DNA from: Thiobacter sp. AK1
Lineage (GTDB): Bacteria > Pseudomonadota > Gammaproteobacteria > Burkholderiales > Thiobacteraceae
Direction of reading: 5' to 3'
Assembly: GCF_039822265.1 (NCBI RefSeq)
Contig: NZ_JBAJEX010000008.1
Span: 37,026-101,025 of the forward strand
Length of the DNA: 64,000 bases
Numbering within the stretch: position 1 is the stretch's first letter; each line of letters opens with the position of its first letter. Below, piece after piece: positions 1-12,128 of this stretch. The notes under the pieces were generated by a model, which had not been told where the DNA came from, searched no databases, and was given only the letters and a program-made list of their open reading frames with translations. The position numbers and the translations under genes were made by a program.

Positions 1-1
1 C

Positions 2-685
2 AACAACCAGATCGGCGACGACCAGGCCTACGTGCGCCAGATCGCGGAAAGTGCCATGCGCGAGGTGGTGGGTAGGACCAAGATCGATTCCGTGTTGTAC
101 GAGAGCACGCAGGTGGCCAACAAGGCGGGCGAGCTCATCCAGCAGATGCTTGAGCGCTACCAGTCTGGCATTACCGTGCAGAACGTCACCATCAGCCAGG
201 TGCAGCCGCCCGAGCAGGTGCAGGCGGCGTTTGACGATGCCAACCGCGCCGATCAGGACCGCAAGCGCATGCGTAGCGAAGGCGAGGCCTACGCCAACGA
301 TGTGATTCCCAAGGCCAAGGGGACTGCCGCGCGCCTGTTGCAGGAGGCGGAGGGCTATCGTCAGAGTGTGATCGCCAATGCCGAGGGTGACGCGGCGCGC
401 TTCCGGGCTCTGGTGGCGGAATACAACAAGGCGCCTGCCGTGACCCGTGACCGGCTTTATCTCGAGGCGATGCAGCAGATTCTCAGCAACACCACCAAGA
501 TCGTGGTGGACCAGAAATCCGGCACGAGCCTCCTCTATCTGCCTCTGGATAAGCTCATGCAACACACCACGCCCGAGGCGGCGTCCATGCCGCAACCCAA
601 ACCCGCGGCGACGCCGGATGCGCCGCGCGCGGGTGCGGACGAGGCGCGCATGCGTGATTTGTTGCGCAACCGGGAGGGCCGCTGA
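2..685 (+). CDS. hflK: HflK, membrane protease modulator (5'-truncated by the window)
   Basis: The reading frame is open from base 2 and begins mid-protein, so only the C-terminal part (about 227 residues) is visible. It matches the SPFH/prohibitin part of HflK: a YVRQIAESAMREVVGR stretch, then a long charged helical region rich in Ala, Glu, Arg and Gln (QAAFDDANRADQDRKRM), then a Pro/Ala-rich tail. HflK pairs with HflC in an inner-membrane complex that wraps and modulates the FtsH protease; this role is family knowledge. The stop codon overlaps the hflC start (TGATG), indicating translational coupling. The N-terminal membrane anchor lies outside the window. Confidence 0.95.
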   Translation, partial: NNQIGDDQAYVRQIAESAMREVVGRTKIDSVLYESTQVANKAGELIQQMLERYQSGITVQNVTISQVQPPEQVQAAFDDANRADQDRKRMRSEGEAYANDVIPKAKGTAARLLQEAEGYRQSVIANAEGDAARFRALVAEYNKAPAVTRDRLYLEAMQQILSNTTKIVVDQKSGTSLLYLPLDKLMQHTTPEAASMPQPKPAATPDAPRAGADEARMRDLLRNREGR

Positions 686-1563
686 TGAAACCCAAAGCCG
701 CCACTGTCCTGGTCGCCGCACTGATTCTGCTGGTGATCGCAAGCTTTAGCCTGTTCACCGTGGACCAGCGCCAGAATGCGCTGGTACTGCAGCTAGGCGA
801 GATCGTCTCCATCAAGACCCAGCCCGGCCTGTATCTGAAGGCGCCGCTGGTGCAGAACGTGATCTTTGTGGATCGCCGCGTACGTACCCTGGATACACCG
901 GATTCCGACCTCATCATCACGGCGGAAAAGATCAACATGCTGGTGGATTCCTTCGTCAAGTGGCGTGTGGCCGATGCCCGCCAGTACTACGTGAGTGTGC
1001 GCGGTGACGAGAAGAATGCCGAGGCGCGCCTATTGCAGCTGGTACGCGACGGCCTGCGGGCGGAATTCAACAAGCGCACCGTGGATGACGTGGTCTCCGG
1101 CCAGCGGGAACAGGTGATGGAGAGTCTGCGTGCCAACGTGGATCGCGAGGCGCGCGCGCTGGGCATCCAAGTGGTGGATGTGCGCCTCAAACGCGTGGAC
1201 TATTCGGAAAAGGTGGCCGATTCGGTGTATGAGCAAATGCGTCAGGAACGCGTGCGCGTAGCCAACGAGCGCCGTTCCACTGGTGCGGCGGAACGGGAAA
1301 AGATCCAGGCGGATGCCGACAAGCAGCGCCAGATCATCATCTCCGAGGCCTATCGCGATGCCCAGCGCATCAAGGGTGAAGGCGATGCCAAGGCTGCTGC
1401 CATCTATGCTCAGGCCTATTCCCTCAATCCGGAGTTCTACGCCTTCTACCGCAGCCTGGATGCCTACAAAGAGAGCTTCAAGAACCGCAGCGACATCCTG
1501 GTGCTGGATCCCAATTCCGAATTCTTCAAGTACTTCAAGAACCCCGGTCGGGGTGGCAAGTAA
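685..1563 (+). CDS. hflC: HflC, membrane protease modulator
   Basis: A 292-residue SPFH-family protein with an N-terminal membrane anchor (residues about 6-26, hydrophobic VLVAALILLVIASFSLF) followed by the typical VDQRQNALVLQLGEIV entry into the SPFH domain. The coiled-coil region near residues 185-240 contains the conserved RVANERRSTGAAEREKI stretch. Length is normal for HflC. It partners with HflK around FtsH. The ATG overlaps the hflK stop codon by one base. The tail ends in a basic Gly-rich segment. No anomalies seen. Confidence 0.97.
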   Translation: MKPKAATVLVAALILLVIASFSLFTVDQRQNALVLQLGEIVSIKTQPGLYLKAPLVQNVIFVDRRVRTLDTPDSDLIITAEKINMLVDSFVKWRVADARQYYVSVRGDEKNAEARLLQLVRDGLRAEFNKRTVDDVVSGQREQVMESLRANVDREARALGIQVVDVRLKRVDYSEKVADSVYEQMRQERVRVANERRSTGAAEREKIQADADKQRQIIISEAYRDAQRIKGEGDAKAAAIYAQAYSLNPEFYAFYRSLDAYKESFKNRSDILVLDPNSEFFKYFKNPGRGGK

Positions 1564-1567
1564 GGCC

Positions 1568-1753
1568 ATGGGAGTGAGCCTGCTGATGGCCGTGGGGCTG
1601 ATGCTGGTGCTGGAAGGCGTGCTGCCCTTCGCCGCTCCGGCCCTTTGGCGCGATGCTTTTCGCCGTCTCACCGCCTTGAGCGACGGCCAGTTGCGCTTCA
1701 TGGGCCTGATGTCCATGCTGATCGGGCTGGCGCTTACCTGGCTGGCCGCCTGA
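1568..1753 (+). CDS. DUF2065 family small inner-membrane protein
   Basis: A 61-residue protein with two predicted membrane helices (residues about 3-22 and 41-59) separated by a short basic loop containing WRDAF and LSDGQLRFMGL. Small proteins of this kind (DUF2065) commonly sit between hflC and hisZ or purA in beta- and gammaproteobacteria; the assignment rests on that context plus the sequence. The ATG at 1568 lies 4 bases after the hflC stop, and hisZ starts 3 bases after this gene ends, so the three are almost certainly one transcription unit. Function is unknown. Confidence 0.8.
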   Translation: MGVSLLMAVGLMLVLEGVLPFAAPALWRDAFRRLTALSDGQLRFMGLMSMLIGLALTWLAA

Positions 1754-1756
1754 ACC

Positions 1757-4247
<2,491 letters not shown>

Positions 4248-4262
4248 CGCCGGAAAAGAAAA

Positions 4263-4290
4263 AAGGGCGGTTGGTGAACCAACCGCCCTT
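4263..4290. terminator. Bidirectional intrinsic terminator between purA and tRNA-Leu
   Basis: A perfect 12-bp stem (AAGGGCGGTTGG / CCAACCGCCCTT) closes a TGAA loop. On the minus strand it is followed by a U-rich tract (TTTTTTCTTTT), so it should efficiently end the tRNA-Leu transcript. On the plus strand it is followed by CGTGTTTT and sits 15 bases after the purA stop, so it probably also ends the hflK-purA unit. Confidence 0.9.
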
Positions 4291-4297
4291 CGTGTTT

Positions 4298-4384
4298 TGG
4301 TGCCCAGGAGAGGACTCGAACCTCCACAGTGTTGCCACCGCTAGGACCTGAACCTAGTGCGTCTACCAATTCCGCCACCTGGGC
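4298..4384 (-). tRNA. tRNA-Leu (anticodon CAG)
   Basis: The minus strand folds as a class II tRNA: acceptor GCCCAGG pairs with CCTGGGC, the discriminator is A, the D-arm contains AATTGGTAGAC, the anticodon stem CTAGG/CCTAG encloses TTCAGGT with anticodon CAG, there is a long variable arm, and the T-arm is GGAGG-TTCGAGT-CCTCT. The 3' CCA is encoded (TGG at 4298-4300 on the plus strand). It decodes CUG, the codon expected to dominate leucine in a GC-rich genome. It has its own promoter (4395-4422) and terminator (4263-4290). Confidence 0.97.
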
Positions 4385-4394
4385 AAGAGCCGCA

Positions 4395-4422
4395 ATTGTA
4401 ATGAAAAAGAGACCCATGTCAA
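4395..4422 (-). promoter_or_regulatory. Sigma70-type promoter of tRNA-Leu, overlapping the rnr start
   Basis: On the minus strand, TTGACA (4417-4422) is followed after 16 bases by TACAAT (4395-4400), 6/6 and 5/6 matches to the consensus. The tRNA begins 10 bases after the -10 box. The -35 hexamer touches the proposed rnr start codon on the other strand, so the two genes share this segment. Confidence 0.85.
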
Positions 4423-6704
4423 TGAAGAGGAAACCCGCGAAACTACCGGCCGTGCGCCTGGCCGATCCCTACTACCAGCGGGAGCAGGAAAAATACGGTC
4501 ATCCCCTTCCCAGCCGCGAATACATCCTGCAAAAGCTCAAGGAGCACGGGGTTCCCATCGGCTTCGAGGAATTCGCGCGCATGATGGGCATCGCGCCCCA
4601 CGAAATGGAAATTTTCGCGCGCCGCATCGATGCCATGGAGCGCCAGGGCCAGCTCATGCGCAACCGCAAGGGGGCGCTGTGCATGGTGGACAAATTGCAC
4701 CTGATCAAGGGACGCGTGCAGGGGCATCCCGATGGATTCGGTTTCGTGGTGCCGGAAGCAGGCGGCGAGGATGTCTTCCTCTCGCCACGGGAAATGCAGG
4801 GTGTGATGCATGGCGATCTGGTGATGGTGCGCGTCACCGGAATCGATCGCCGGGGTCGTCCCGAGGGGAGCGTGGTCGAGGTGCTGGAACGTGCCAACAA
4901 ACGCATCGTCGGCCGTCTCATGGCCGAGCGTGGCATCTTGTTCGTGGTGCCCGAGGACAAGCGCATCACTCAGGACATCCTGGTGGAGCCCGCGGCTAAA
5001 GGCAAGGCCAAACCGGGGCAGGTGGTGGTGATCGAACTCACGGAACAGCCTTCCCGCCATAGCCAACCCATCGGTCGCATCGTCGAGGTGTTGGGCGATT
5101 ATGGCGATCCGGGCATGGAAATCGAGATTGCCGTGCGCAAGCACAACCTGCCCTACGAATTTTCCCGGGAGATCGAGCGGCTTTGCAAAAAATTTCCCAA
5201 GGGTGTGCGCAAAGAGGATTTCGCCGGTCGCGAGGACATTCGCGAGCTACCTTTGGTGACCATCGACGGCGAGACGGCGCGGGACTTCGATGATGCCGTG
5301 TATTGCCAGAAACGTTGGCGTGGCTGGCGCCTGGTGGTGGCCATCGCCGATGTCAGTCATTACGTGCTGCACGGCGATCCACTGGACCGGGAAGCCCTGA
5401 ATCGCGGCAACTCGGTGTATTTTCCGCGCCGTGTCATTCCCATGCTGCCCGAGGTGCTCTCCAACGGGCTGTGTTCCATCAATCCCCAGGTGGACCGTCT
5501 GTGCATGGTGTGCGACATGGAGATTAGCAGCAGCGGCGAGATCAAGAAATACCGCTTCTACCCCGGGGTCATGCACTCCCACGCCCGGCTCACTTACAAC
5601 CAGGTGTGGGAGATGTTGCAGCAGCCACAAGGCGAGATGGCGCGTAGCCACGCCGCACTGCTGCCCCATCTGCAGAACCTGCACAAGCTCTACCAGGCGC
5701 TTGCCAAGGCGCGCGTTAAGCGTGGCGCCATCGATTTCGAGACCATCGAGACCCAGATGATCTTCAACGATCAGGGCAAGATCGAGCGCATCGTGCCGGT
5801 GGAGCGTAACGATGCCCATCGTCTGATCGAGGAATGCATGCTGGCGGCCAATGTGTGCGCGTCGGATTTCTTGCAACGTCACAAACACCCCGCGCTCTAT
5901 CGCATCCATCAGGGGCCGACGCCGGAAAAACTGGAAGCCCTGCGCGAATTCCTGAAAAACTTCGGGCTCACCCTCGGCGGCGGCGATCATCCCCATGCCA
6001 AGGACTACGCCAAGCTGTTGGAAAAGATCAAGGGGCGGCCCGACGCGCAGCTGCTGCAGACGGTCATGCTGCGCTCTTTGCAACAAGCGGTATATAGTCC
6101 GGACAACGTTGGGCATTTCGGCCTGGCCTACGAGTCCTATACCCATTTCACCTCGCCGATCCGGCGCTACCCCGATTTGCTCATCCATCGCGCCATCAAA
6201 GCGGTCCTGGCGGGCAAGGAGTACAAACCGGGCGACTGGCACGAGCTGGGGCTGCATTGTTCCATGACGGAACGCCGCGCCGACGAAGCCACCCGCGACG
6301 TGGAGCAGTGGCTCAAGTGCTACTACATGCAGGACAGAATCGGCGAGGAGTTCGAGGGCACCATCAGCGGCGTCACCAGCTTCGGTATTTTCGTGGCGCT
6401 GGATGGCGTGTATGTGGAGGGCATGGTCCACGTTTCCGAGCTCGGCAACGACTATTTCACTTTCGATGCTGCCCAGCACCGCCTCATCGGTGAACGCACC
6501 CACAAGGTGTACCGGTTGGCCGACCGGTTGCGCGTGCGCGTGGCACGCGTGAGCCTGGAAACCAGCCGTATCGACTTCGTCCCGGTGGAGACCGGCATCG
6601 AGCCGCGGGTAGCGGGCAGCGCACGACGGCCGACACGTGGCGAGCGGACTACAGAAGGTTCGCGCGCAGCCGGTGCCAAGCGGCGCACACGGCAACGCGC
6701 ATGA
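4422..6704 (+). CDS. rnr: Ribonuclease R
   Basis: A 3'-5' exoribonuclease of the RNB family that degrades structured RNA and matures tmRNA and rRNA. From ATG 4422 it has 760 residues: N-terminal winged-helix region ([13 protein letters not shown]), cold-shock domains, the RNB catalytic core with the aspartate cluster RDFDDA (Asp288, Asp290, Asp291), and a C-terminal S1 domain ([20 protein letters not shown]) with a basic tail rich in Arg. In-frame ATGs at 4401 and 4416 are alternatives; 4422 has the best ribosome site (GAGA 9 bases upstream). The frame stays open into the antisense of the tRNA gene, which is not coding. It is coupled to rlmB by an ATGA overlap. Confidence 0.95.
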   Translation: MKRKPAKLPAVRLADPYYQREQEKYGHPLPSREYILQKLKEHGVPIGFEEFARMMGIAPHEMEIFARRIDAMERQGQLMRNRKGALCMVDKLHLIKGRVQGHPDGFGFVVPEAGGEDVFLSPREMQGVMHGDLVMVRVTGIDRRGRPEGSVVEVLERANKRIVGRLMAERGILFVVPEDKRITQDILVEPAAKGKAKPGQVVVIELTEQPSRHSQPIGRIVEVLGDYGDPGMEIEIAVRKHNLPYEFSREIERLCKKFPKGVRKEDFAGREDIRELPLVTIDGETARDFDDAVYCQKRWRGWRLVVAIADVSHYVLHGDPLDREALNRGNSVYFPRRVIPMLPEVLSNGLCSINPQVDRLCMVCDMEISSSGEIKKYRFYPGVMHSHARLTYNQVWEMLQQPQGEMARSHAALLPHLQNLHKLYQALAKARVKRGAIDFETIETQMIFNDQGKIERIVPVERNDAHRLIEECMLAANVCASDFLQRHKHPALYRIHQGPTPEKLEALREFLKNFGLTLGGGDHPHAKDYAKLLEKIKGRPDAQLLQTVMLRSLQQAVYSPDNVGHFGLAYESYTHFTSPIRRYPDLLIHRAIKAVLAGKEYKPGDWHELGLHCSMTERRADEATRDVEQWLKCYYMQDRIGEEFEGTISGVTSFGIFVALDGVYVEGMVHVSELGNDYFTFDAAQHRLIGERTHKVYRLADRLRVRVARVSLETSRIDFVPVETGIEPRVAGSARRPTRGERTTEGSRAAGAKRRTRQRA

Positions 6705-7441
6705 GCCAGGGCACCTTGATCTGCGGCTTCCACGCGGTGGCGAGCCGCCTGCGCACCCATCCCGCCAGCGTGGAGGCGATTTACCTCGATCAGGCACGGC
6801 AGGACAAACGCGCCCAGACGTTGCTGGCCGCTGCGCAGCAGGCCGGGGTCCGGGTAATGCTGGTGGAGCGGGCCCGTCTCGATGGCATGGCGCGCAGCGT
6901 GCCCCATCAAGGGGTGGTGGCGCGGGTGGTGCCGGTGCCGCTGCCGGTGCATCTGGACGAAGTGCTGGAAAGCGTGCGGGAGCCTGCGTTGCTGTTGGTG
7001 CTGGATGGCGTGCAGGACCCCCACAACCTGGGGGCCTGTCTGCGGGTGGCCGATGCCATGGGTGCCCATGCGGTGGTGGCACCTAAGGATCGTGCCGTTG
7101 GCGTCAATGCCACGGTGCGCAAGGTGGCCAGCGGTGCCGCGGAAAGCGTGCCCTTCATCCCGGTCACCAATCTGGCCCGCACCCTGCGCACGCTCAAGGA
7201 ACAGGGGGTGTGGGTGATTGGCGCGACCGGGGAGGCAGAGCAGGACTTGTTCCATACCCGCCTCGCCGGCCCGCTGGCCTGGGTACTGGGCGCGGAAGGC
7301 GAGGGCTTGCGCAGGCTCACCCGCGAATCCTGCGACGAGCTGGTGCGCATTCCCATGTTCGGCGCGGTGGAAAGTCTCAACGTGTCGGTGGCGGCGGGCA
7401 TCTGCCTGTTCGAAACCCGGCGCCAGCGCCAGGCAGGCTGA
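6701..7441 (+). CDS. rlmB: 23S rRNA (guanosine-2251-2'-O)-methyltransferase RlmB
   Basis: A 246-residue SPOUT-class methyltransferase. The N-terminal substrate-binding domain begins [15 protein letters not shown]; the catalytic domain carries the three SPOUT motifs, namely [20 protein letters not shown] (motif 1), [13 protein letters not shown] (motif 2) and [19 protein letters not shown] (motif 3, the trefoil knot). It methylates G2251 in the P-loop of 23S rRNA (family knowledge). The start overlaps the rnr stop by 4 bases, a pairing common in proteobacteria. Confidence 0.95.
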   Translation: MSQGTLICGFHAVASRLRTHPASVEAIYLDQARQDKRAQTLLAAAQQAGVRVMLVERARLDGMARSVPHQGVVARVVPVPLPVHLDEVLESVREPALLLVLDGVQDPHNLGACLRVADAMGAHAVVAPKDRAVGVNATVRKVASGAAESVPFIPVTNLARTLRTLKEQGVWVIGATGEAEQDLFHTRLAGPLAWVLGAEGEGLRRLTRESCDELVRIPMFGAVESLNVSVAAGICLFETRRQRQAG

Positions 7442-7472
7442 CGGGTGCTGCTCGGAGGCGCGCGCTCTCCGG

Positions 7473-7478
7473 TATAAT
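7473..7478 (+). promoter_or_regulatory. Candidate -10 box of the leu operon
   Basis: A perfect TATAAT lies 29 bases before the leuC ATG in the only gap (66 bases) between rlmB and leuC. No good -35 hexamer is visible at 16-18 bases upstream (GCTCGG at 17), so either an activator is needed or this is a weak promoter. The gap is too short for a leucine attenuator with a leader peptide. Confidence 0.5.
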
Positions 7479-7507
7479 CCACACTTTTCATCGCTTTCGG
7501 GTGACGC

Positions 7508-8935
7508 ATGGGTGGCAAGACCCTGTACGACAAGCTGTGGGACGCCCATGTGGTGCATGTCGAGGAGGACGGCACCACGCTGCTCTACATCGACCGCCAT
7601 CTCCTGCACGAAGTCACCAGCCCACAGGCCTTCGAGGGGCTGCGTATCAATCACCGCAAGCCGTGGCGGGTGGAAGCCAATCTGGCGGTGGCGGATCACA
7701 ACGTGCCCACCACGGATCGCAGCCAGGGCATTAGCGATCCGGTGTCCGCGCTGCAGGTGGAAACCCTGGACAAGAACTGCGAGTTGTTCGGCATCACCGA
7801 ATTCAAAATGAGCGACGTGCGCCAGGGAATCGTGCACGTGGTGGGGCCTGAGCAAGGCGCCACCCTACCTGGCATGACCGTGGTGTGCGGCGATTCCCAT
7901 ACCAGCACCCATGGTGCGTTCGCGGCCCTGGCCCATGGGATCGGCACTTCCGAGGTGGAACACGTGCTGGCCACCCAGTGTCTGCTGCAGAAGAAATCCA
8001 AGTCCATGCTGGTGAAGGTGGAAGGCCGGCTGGCGCCCTGGGTCAGCGCCAAGGACGTGGTGCTCGCCATCATCGGCAAGATCGGCACGGCCGGCGGCAC
8101 GGGCTATGCCATCGAGTTCGCCGGCAGCACGATCCGCGAGCTGTCCATGGAAGGGCGCATGACCGTGTGCAACATGGCCATCGAGGCGGGCGCGCGCGCC
8201 GGCATGGTGGCGGTGGACGACAAAACCATCGAGTACTTCCGCGGTCGGCCGTTCGCCCCCAAGGGCGCGCTGTGGGACCAGGCCGTGGCCTATTGGCGCA
8301 CGCTGGTGAGCGATCCGGACGCGCGCTTCGACAAGGTGGTGGAAATCGATGGCAGCACCATCAGACCCCAGGTCACCTGGGGCACCTCGCCGGAGATGGT
8401 CACCACCATCGACGGGCAGGTGCCAGATCCGGCGCAGGAAACCGACCCGATCAAGCGCGCCAGCATGGAACGTGCGCTCGCCTACATGGGGCTTGCGCCC
8501 GGCACGCCCATCACCGACATCTACATCGACAAGGTGTTCATCGGCTCCTGTACCAATTCCCGGATCGAAGATCTGCGCGCGGCGGCGGCCGTGGTCAAGG
8601 GCCGGCGCGTGGCCCGCAACGTCAAGCTGGCCATGGTGGTGCCGGGTTCTGGATTGGTGAAGCGTCAGGCGGAAGCTGAAGGGCTGGACCGCATCTTCAT
8701 CGAGGCGGGTTTCGAATGGCGTGAGCCCGGTTGCTCCATGTGCCTGGCCATGAATGCCGATCGACTGGAGCCGGGCGAGCGGTGCGCCTCCACTTCCAAC
8801 CGCAATTTCGAAGGCCGTCAGGGACCGGGTGGTCGCACCCACCTGGCGAGTCCTGCCATGGCTGCGGCGGCCTCGATAGCGGGTCATTTCGTGGACGTGC
8901 GCTCATTCATGGAAGCGCCGGGAGCCGTGGCCTGA
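7508..8935 (+). CDS. leuC: 3-isopropylmalate dehydratase large subunit
   Basis: A 475-residue aconitase-family subunit that isomerises 2-isopropylmalate to 3-isopropylmalate with LeuD. The three [4Fe-4S] ligands are present: Cys348 in IGSCTNSR, and Cys409 and Cys412 in [11 protein letters not shown]. Substrate and cluster motifs such as [12 protein letters not shown] and [14 protein letters not shown] are intact. Length is as in other LeuC proteins. It is the first gene of a leuC-entericidin-leuD-leuB group. Confidence 0.97.
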   Translation: MGGKTLYDKLWDAHVVHVEEDGTTLLYIDRHLLHEVTSPQAFEGLRINHRKPWRVEANLAVADHNVPTTDRSQGISDPVSALQVETLDKNCELFGITEFKMSDVRQGIVHVVGPEQGATLPGMTVVCGDSHTSTHGAFAALAHGIGTSEVEHVLATQCLLQKKSKSMLVKVEGRLAPWVSAKDVVLAIIGKIGTAGGTGYAIEFAGSTIRELSMEGRMTVCNMAIEAGARAGMVAVDDKTIEYFRGRPFAPKGALWDQAVAYWRTLVSDPDARFDKVVEIDGSTIRPQVTWGTSPEMVTTIDGQVPDPAQETDPIKRASMERALAYMGLAPGTPITDIYIDKVFIGSCTNSRIEDLRAAAAVVKGRRVARNVKLAMVVPGSGLVKRQAEAEGLDRIFIEAGFEWREPGCSMCLAMNADRLEPGERCASTSNRNFEGRQGPGGRTHLASPAMAAAASIAGHFVDVRSFMEAPGAVA

Positions 8936-8954
8936 TATCATCGAGGAGTCTGTC

Positions 8955-9080
8955 ATGAAAAAACTGAGCCTGCTTTTCCTGCTCTTGGCGATGATGACCC
9001 TCTCCGCCTGCAACACCATCGAAGGCATGGGCAAGGACATCAAGAAGGGCGGCGAGATCATCGAGAAGGCAGCCAAGTAG
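8955..9080 (+). CDS. Entericidin A/B-type small lipoprotein
   Basis: A 41-residue lipoprotein: a Lys-Lys-Leu start, a hydrophobic core and a lipobox LSAC with the lipidated Cys19, then a short mature part ([22 protein letters not shown] in two overlapping amphipathic turns) of the entericidin family. A GAGGAG ribosome site lies 6 bases upstream. Entericidins are bacteriolytic/antidote lipoproteins in E. coli, but the job of this lineage's copy is unknown. Its position between leuC and leuD recurs in Betaproteobacteria. Its stop overlaps the leuD GTG start by one base (TAGTG), so leuD translation probably depends on it. Confidence 0.85.
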   Translation: MKKLSLLFLLLAMMTLSACNTIEGMGKDIKKGGEIIEKAAK

Positions 9081-9739
9081 TGGAACCCTTCGTTCGCCTC
9101 AATGGGCTGGTGGCCCCCTTGGACCGAGCCAACGTGGACACCGACGCCATCATTCCCAAGCAGTTCTTGAAATCCATCAAGCGGACCGGCTTCGGGCCCA
9201 ACCTGTTCGACGAGTGGCGCTACCTGGACCATGGCGAGCCGGGGATGGACAACTCCAAGCGGCCGCTCAATCCGGATTTCGTGCTCAACCAGCCGCGTTA
9301 CCAGGGTGCCCAGATCTTGCTCGCCCGCGAGAATTTCGGCTGCGGATCCAGCCGCGAGCATGCGCCCTGGGCCCTGCTCGACTACGGTTTCCGCGCCATC
9401 ATCGCCCCCAGCTTTGCCGACATCTTCTACAACAACTGTTTCAAGAATGGTCTGTTGCCCATCACGCTGGACGCTGCCGTGGTGGACCAGTTGTTTCGTG
9501 AGACCGAGGCCCAGGAAGGCTATCGCCTCGACATCGATCTCCTGGCCCAGACCGTGACCACCCCCTCCGGCCAGCGCTTCCGTTTCGAGGTGGACGAGTT
9601 CCGCAAGTACTGTTTGCTAAACGGGCTGGACGACATCGGCCTTACGCTGCGCCACGTGGACAAGATCAAGGCCTACGAGGAACGTCGGCGCAGGGAAGCA
9701 CCGTGGCTGTTCAATCCCTTGGGCCAGCGCCCCGAGTAG
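9080..9739 (+). CDS. leuD: 3-isopropylmalate dehydratase small subunit
   Basis: A 219-residue swivel-domain partner of LeuC. Diagnostic segments are [20 protein letters not shown], the substrate-specificity region [13 protein letters not shown] and [19 protein letters not shown]. It starts at GTG 9080, overlapping the upstream entericidin stop; [16 protein letters not shown] is the usual LeuD N-terminus, so a later start is unlikely. It is followed by a 59-base gap before leuB. Confidence 0.96.
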   Translation: MEPFVRLNGLVAPLDRANVDTDAIIPKQFLKSIKRTGFGPNLFDEWRYLDHGEPGMDNSKRPLNPDFVLNQPRYQGAQILLARENFGCGSSREHAPWALLDYGFRAIIAPSFADIFYNNCFKNGLLPITLDAAVVDQLFRETEAQEGYRLDIDLLAQTVTTPSGQRFRFEVDEFRKYCLLNGLDDIGLTLRHVDKIKAYEERRRREAPWLFNPLGQRPE

Positions 9740-9798
9740 GGACAAGGCTCAGGCGGTTGCCTAGCGAAAACCATGTGGCTGGAAGGAAAAGCTAAGAC

Positions 9799-10860
9799 AT
9801 GAAGATTGCCGTGTTGCCGGGTGATGGCATTGGCCCGGAAATCGTCGCCCAGGCGACCAAGGTGCTAGAGGCTCTGGCCCGTGATGGGCTGCCGCTGGAA
9901 ATGGAGCAGGCGCCCATCGGCGGCGCCGGCTACGACGCGGCGGGGGATCCCTTACCCGAAGCCACGCTGCGCTTGGCCAAGCAGGCCGATGCGGTGCTGC
10001 TAGGCGCCGTGGGCGGGCCGCAATATGAGGCGCTACCGCGGGAGAAGCGCCCGGAACGAGGATTGCTGCGCATCCGCAAGGAGCTCAACCTGTTCGCCAA
10101 CCTGCGCCCCGCCGTGCTCTATCCCGAGTTGGTCGGCGCCTCCACCTTGCGTCCCGAGGTGGTGTCTGGCCTCGACCTGATGATCGTGCGCGAGCTGACC
10201 GGCGATGTTTATTTCGGTCAGCCACGTGGCATCGAAGTGCGCAATGGCGAGCGGGTCGGGTTCAACACCATGATCTATTCCGAATCGGAGATCCGTCGTG
10301 TCGCCCACGTAGCCTTCGGCATCGCCAGGAAGCGTAGCCGCCGGCTATGCTCAGTGGAGAAGGCCAACGTCCTGGAATGTTCCGAGCTGTGGCGCCAAGT
10401 GATGATCGAAGTCTCCAGGGACTATCCGGATGTAGCGTTGTCCCACATGTATGTGGACAATGCCGCCATGCAGTTGGTGAAAAACCCGAAGCAGTTCGAC
10501 GTGATCGTGACGGGCAATATCTTCGGCGACATCTTGTCGGACGAGGCGGCCATGCTCACCGGTTCCATCGGCATGCTGGCCTCGGCCTCGCTGGACGACC
10601 GCGCCAAGGGGTTATACGAGCCGATTCATGGTTCGGCACCCGATATCGCCGGACGCGACGTCGCCAATCCCTTGGCCACCATCCTATCGGTGGCCATGAT
10701 GCTGCGCTACAGCTTGCACAGCGAGGACGCCGCACGCCGCGTCGAGGAGGCCGTGCGTAAGGTGCTGGCCCAGGGTTTGCGAACGGCCGACATCCATACC
10801 GAGGGCACGAGGAAGGTCTCGTGCAGCGAAATGGGTGATGCGGTGGTGGCCGCGCTGTAG
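9799..10860 (+). CDS. leuB: 3-isopropylmalate dehydrogenase
   Basis: A 353-residue NAD-dependent oxidative decarboxylase, third step of leucine synthesis. It begins [18 protein letters not shown], carries the substrate loop [14 protein letters not shown], and the metal/substrate segment [19 protein letters not shown] followed by the NAD site [19 protein letters not shown] lies about 12 bases before the ATG. The 95-base gap downstream to asd contains no clear terminator that I could identify. Confidence 0.97.
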   Translation: MKIAVLPGDGIGPEIVAQATKVLEALARDGLPLEMEQAPIGGAGYDAAGDPLPEATLRLAKQADAVLLGAVGGPQYEALPREKRPERGLLRIRKELNLFANLRPAVLYPELVGASTLRPEVVSGLDLMIVRELTGDVYFGQPRGIEVRNGERVGFNTMIYSESEIRRVAHVAFGIARKRSRRLCSVEKANVLECSELWRQVMIEVSRDYPDVALSHMYVDNAAMQLVKNPKQFDVIVTGNIFGDILSDEAAMLTGSIGMLASASLDDRAKGLYEPIHGSAPDIAGRDVANPLATILSVAMMLRYSLHSEDAARRVEEAVRKVLAQGLRTADIHTEGTRKVSCSEMGDAVVAAL

Positions 10861-10955
10861 CGAGGGACTCGGGAAACGCGAAGATCCCGGCAGAACCAGG
10901 ATTGACTGCGTTTCCTCTCCGTTCCCGTGTGGTGAGATTCTAGGAGACACGAGCA

Positions 10956-12068
10956 ATGATGAAAGTGGGCTTTGTCGGCTGGCGTGGCATGGTGGGCTCG
11001 GTGCTCATGCAGCGCATGCGGGAGGAGCAGGATTTCGCGCGCATCGAGCCGGTGTTCTTCACCACTTCCAATCCGGGTGGCAAGGGTCCGGACGTGGGCA
11101 AGGAGGTGCCACCCCTGAAGGATGCGCTCGATTTGGATGCCCTGAAGGCCATGGATGCGATCGTCACCTGCCAGGGGGGGGATTACACCAAGGATGTCTA
11201 TCCCCGGCTGCGCGCGGCGGGTTGGCAGGGTTATTGGATCGACGCCGCTTCTACCCTGCGCATGCAGGATGAGGCAGTGATCATCCTCGACCCGGTCAAC
11301 CGCAAGGTAATAGAACTAGCGCTCGCGCGCGGCGTGAAAACTTACGTGGGCGGCAATTGCACCGTCTCACTGATGCTGATGGCCATCGGCGGTCTCATCG
11401 AACAGGGCCTGGTGGAATGGATCAGCCCCATGACCTATCAGGCCGCTTCCGGCGCGGGCGCACGCAACATGCGCGAGCTCATCCAGCAGATGGGTGCCAT
11501 CCATCAGGAAGTGAAGGCGCTGCTCGACGATCCCGCCTCGGCGATCCTGGAAATCGACCGCAAGGTGACGGATCTCATGCGCTCCGAACGCTATCCGTTG
11601 GACGCGTGGCCGGTGCCGCTGGCTGGCTCCCTCATCCCGTGGATCGACGTGCAGCTGGAAACGGGCCAGAGCAGGGAAGAATGGAAGGCGCAAGTGGAAT
11701 GCAACAAGATCCTCGGGCGCGCCGACCACCCCATTCCCATCGATGGCTTGTGCGTGCGTATCGGCGCCATGCGCTGTCACAGCCAGGCCCTCACCATCAA
11801 GCTCACGCGCGATGTGCCGCTTGCCGACATTCACGGCATCATCGCTTCCCACAACGCGTGGGTGAAGGTGGTCCCCAACGACCGCGAAGCCACCATGCGT
11901 GAGCTCACACCCGCCGCGGTGAGTGGCACCCTGAGCGTGCCAGTGGGGCGGCTGCGCAAGCTCAGCATGGGGCCCCAGTACCTCTCCGCCTTCACCGTCG
12001 GCGATCAGCTCCTGTGGGGCGCCGCCGAGCCGTTGCGCCGTATGGTGCGCATCCTGCTGGAACGCTAA
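10956..12068 (+). CDS. asd: Aspartate-semialdehyde dehydrogenase
   Basis: A 370-residue NADPH-dependent reductase of aspartyl phosphate, the branch point to lysine/diaminopimelate, threonine and methionine. The nucleotide-binding N-terminus [18 protein letters not shown] is typical of the gammaproteobacterial-type enzyme. The catalytic triad is visible: Cys135 (GGNCTVS), Arg268 and His275 ([10 protein letters not shown]). A strong AGGAGA ribosome site precedes the ATG. It is followed by the usg paralogue. Confidence 0.97.
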   Translation: MMKVGFVGWRGMVGSVLMQRMREEQDFARIEPVFFTTSNPGGKGPDVGKEVPPLKDALDLDALKAMDAIVTCQGGDYTKDVYPRLRAAGWQGYWIDAASTLRMQDEAVIILDPVNRKVIELALARGVKTYVGGNCTVSLMLMAIGGLIEQGLVEWISPMTYQAASGAGARNMRELIQQMGAIHQEVKALLDDPASAILEIDRKVTDLMRSERYPLDAWPVPLAGSLIPWIDVQLETGQSREEWKAQVECNKILGRADHPIPIDGLCVRIGAMRCHSQALTIKLTRDVPLADIHGIIASHNAWVKVVPNDREATMRELTPAAVSGTLSVPVGRLRKLSMGPQYLSAFTVGDQLLWGAAEPLRRMVRILLER

Positions 12069-12128
12069 TTCCTCTCGTCATACTTTGCCAGGGGTGTCGC
12101 GCCCCTGGCGTATCTTGCGGGGATCGGC

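Noticed and set aside
5247..7082. A 611-codon open frame on the minus strand opposite rnr and rlmB
   Set aside because: It runs antisense to two clear genes and its translation is low-complexity (Pro, Arg, Ala, His). Such shadows are expected in GC-rich genes with strong third-position bias.
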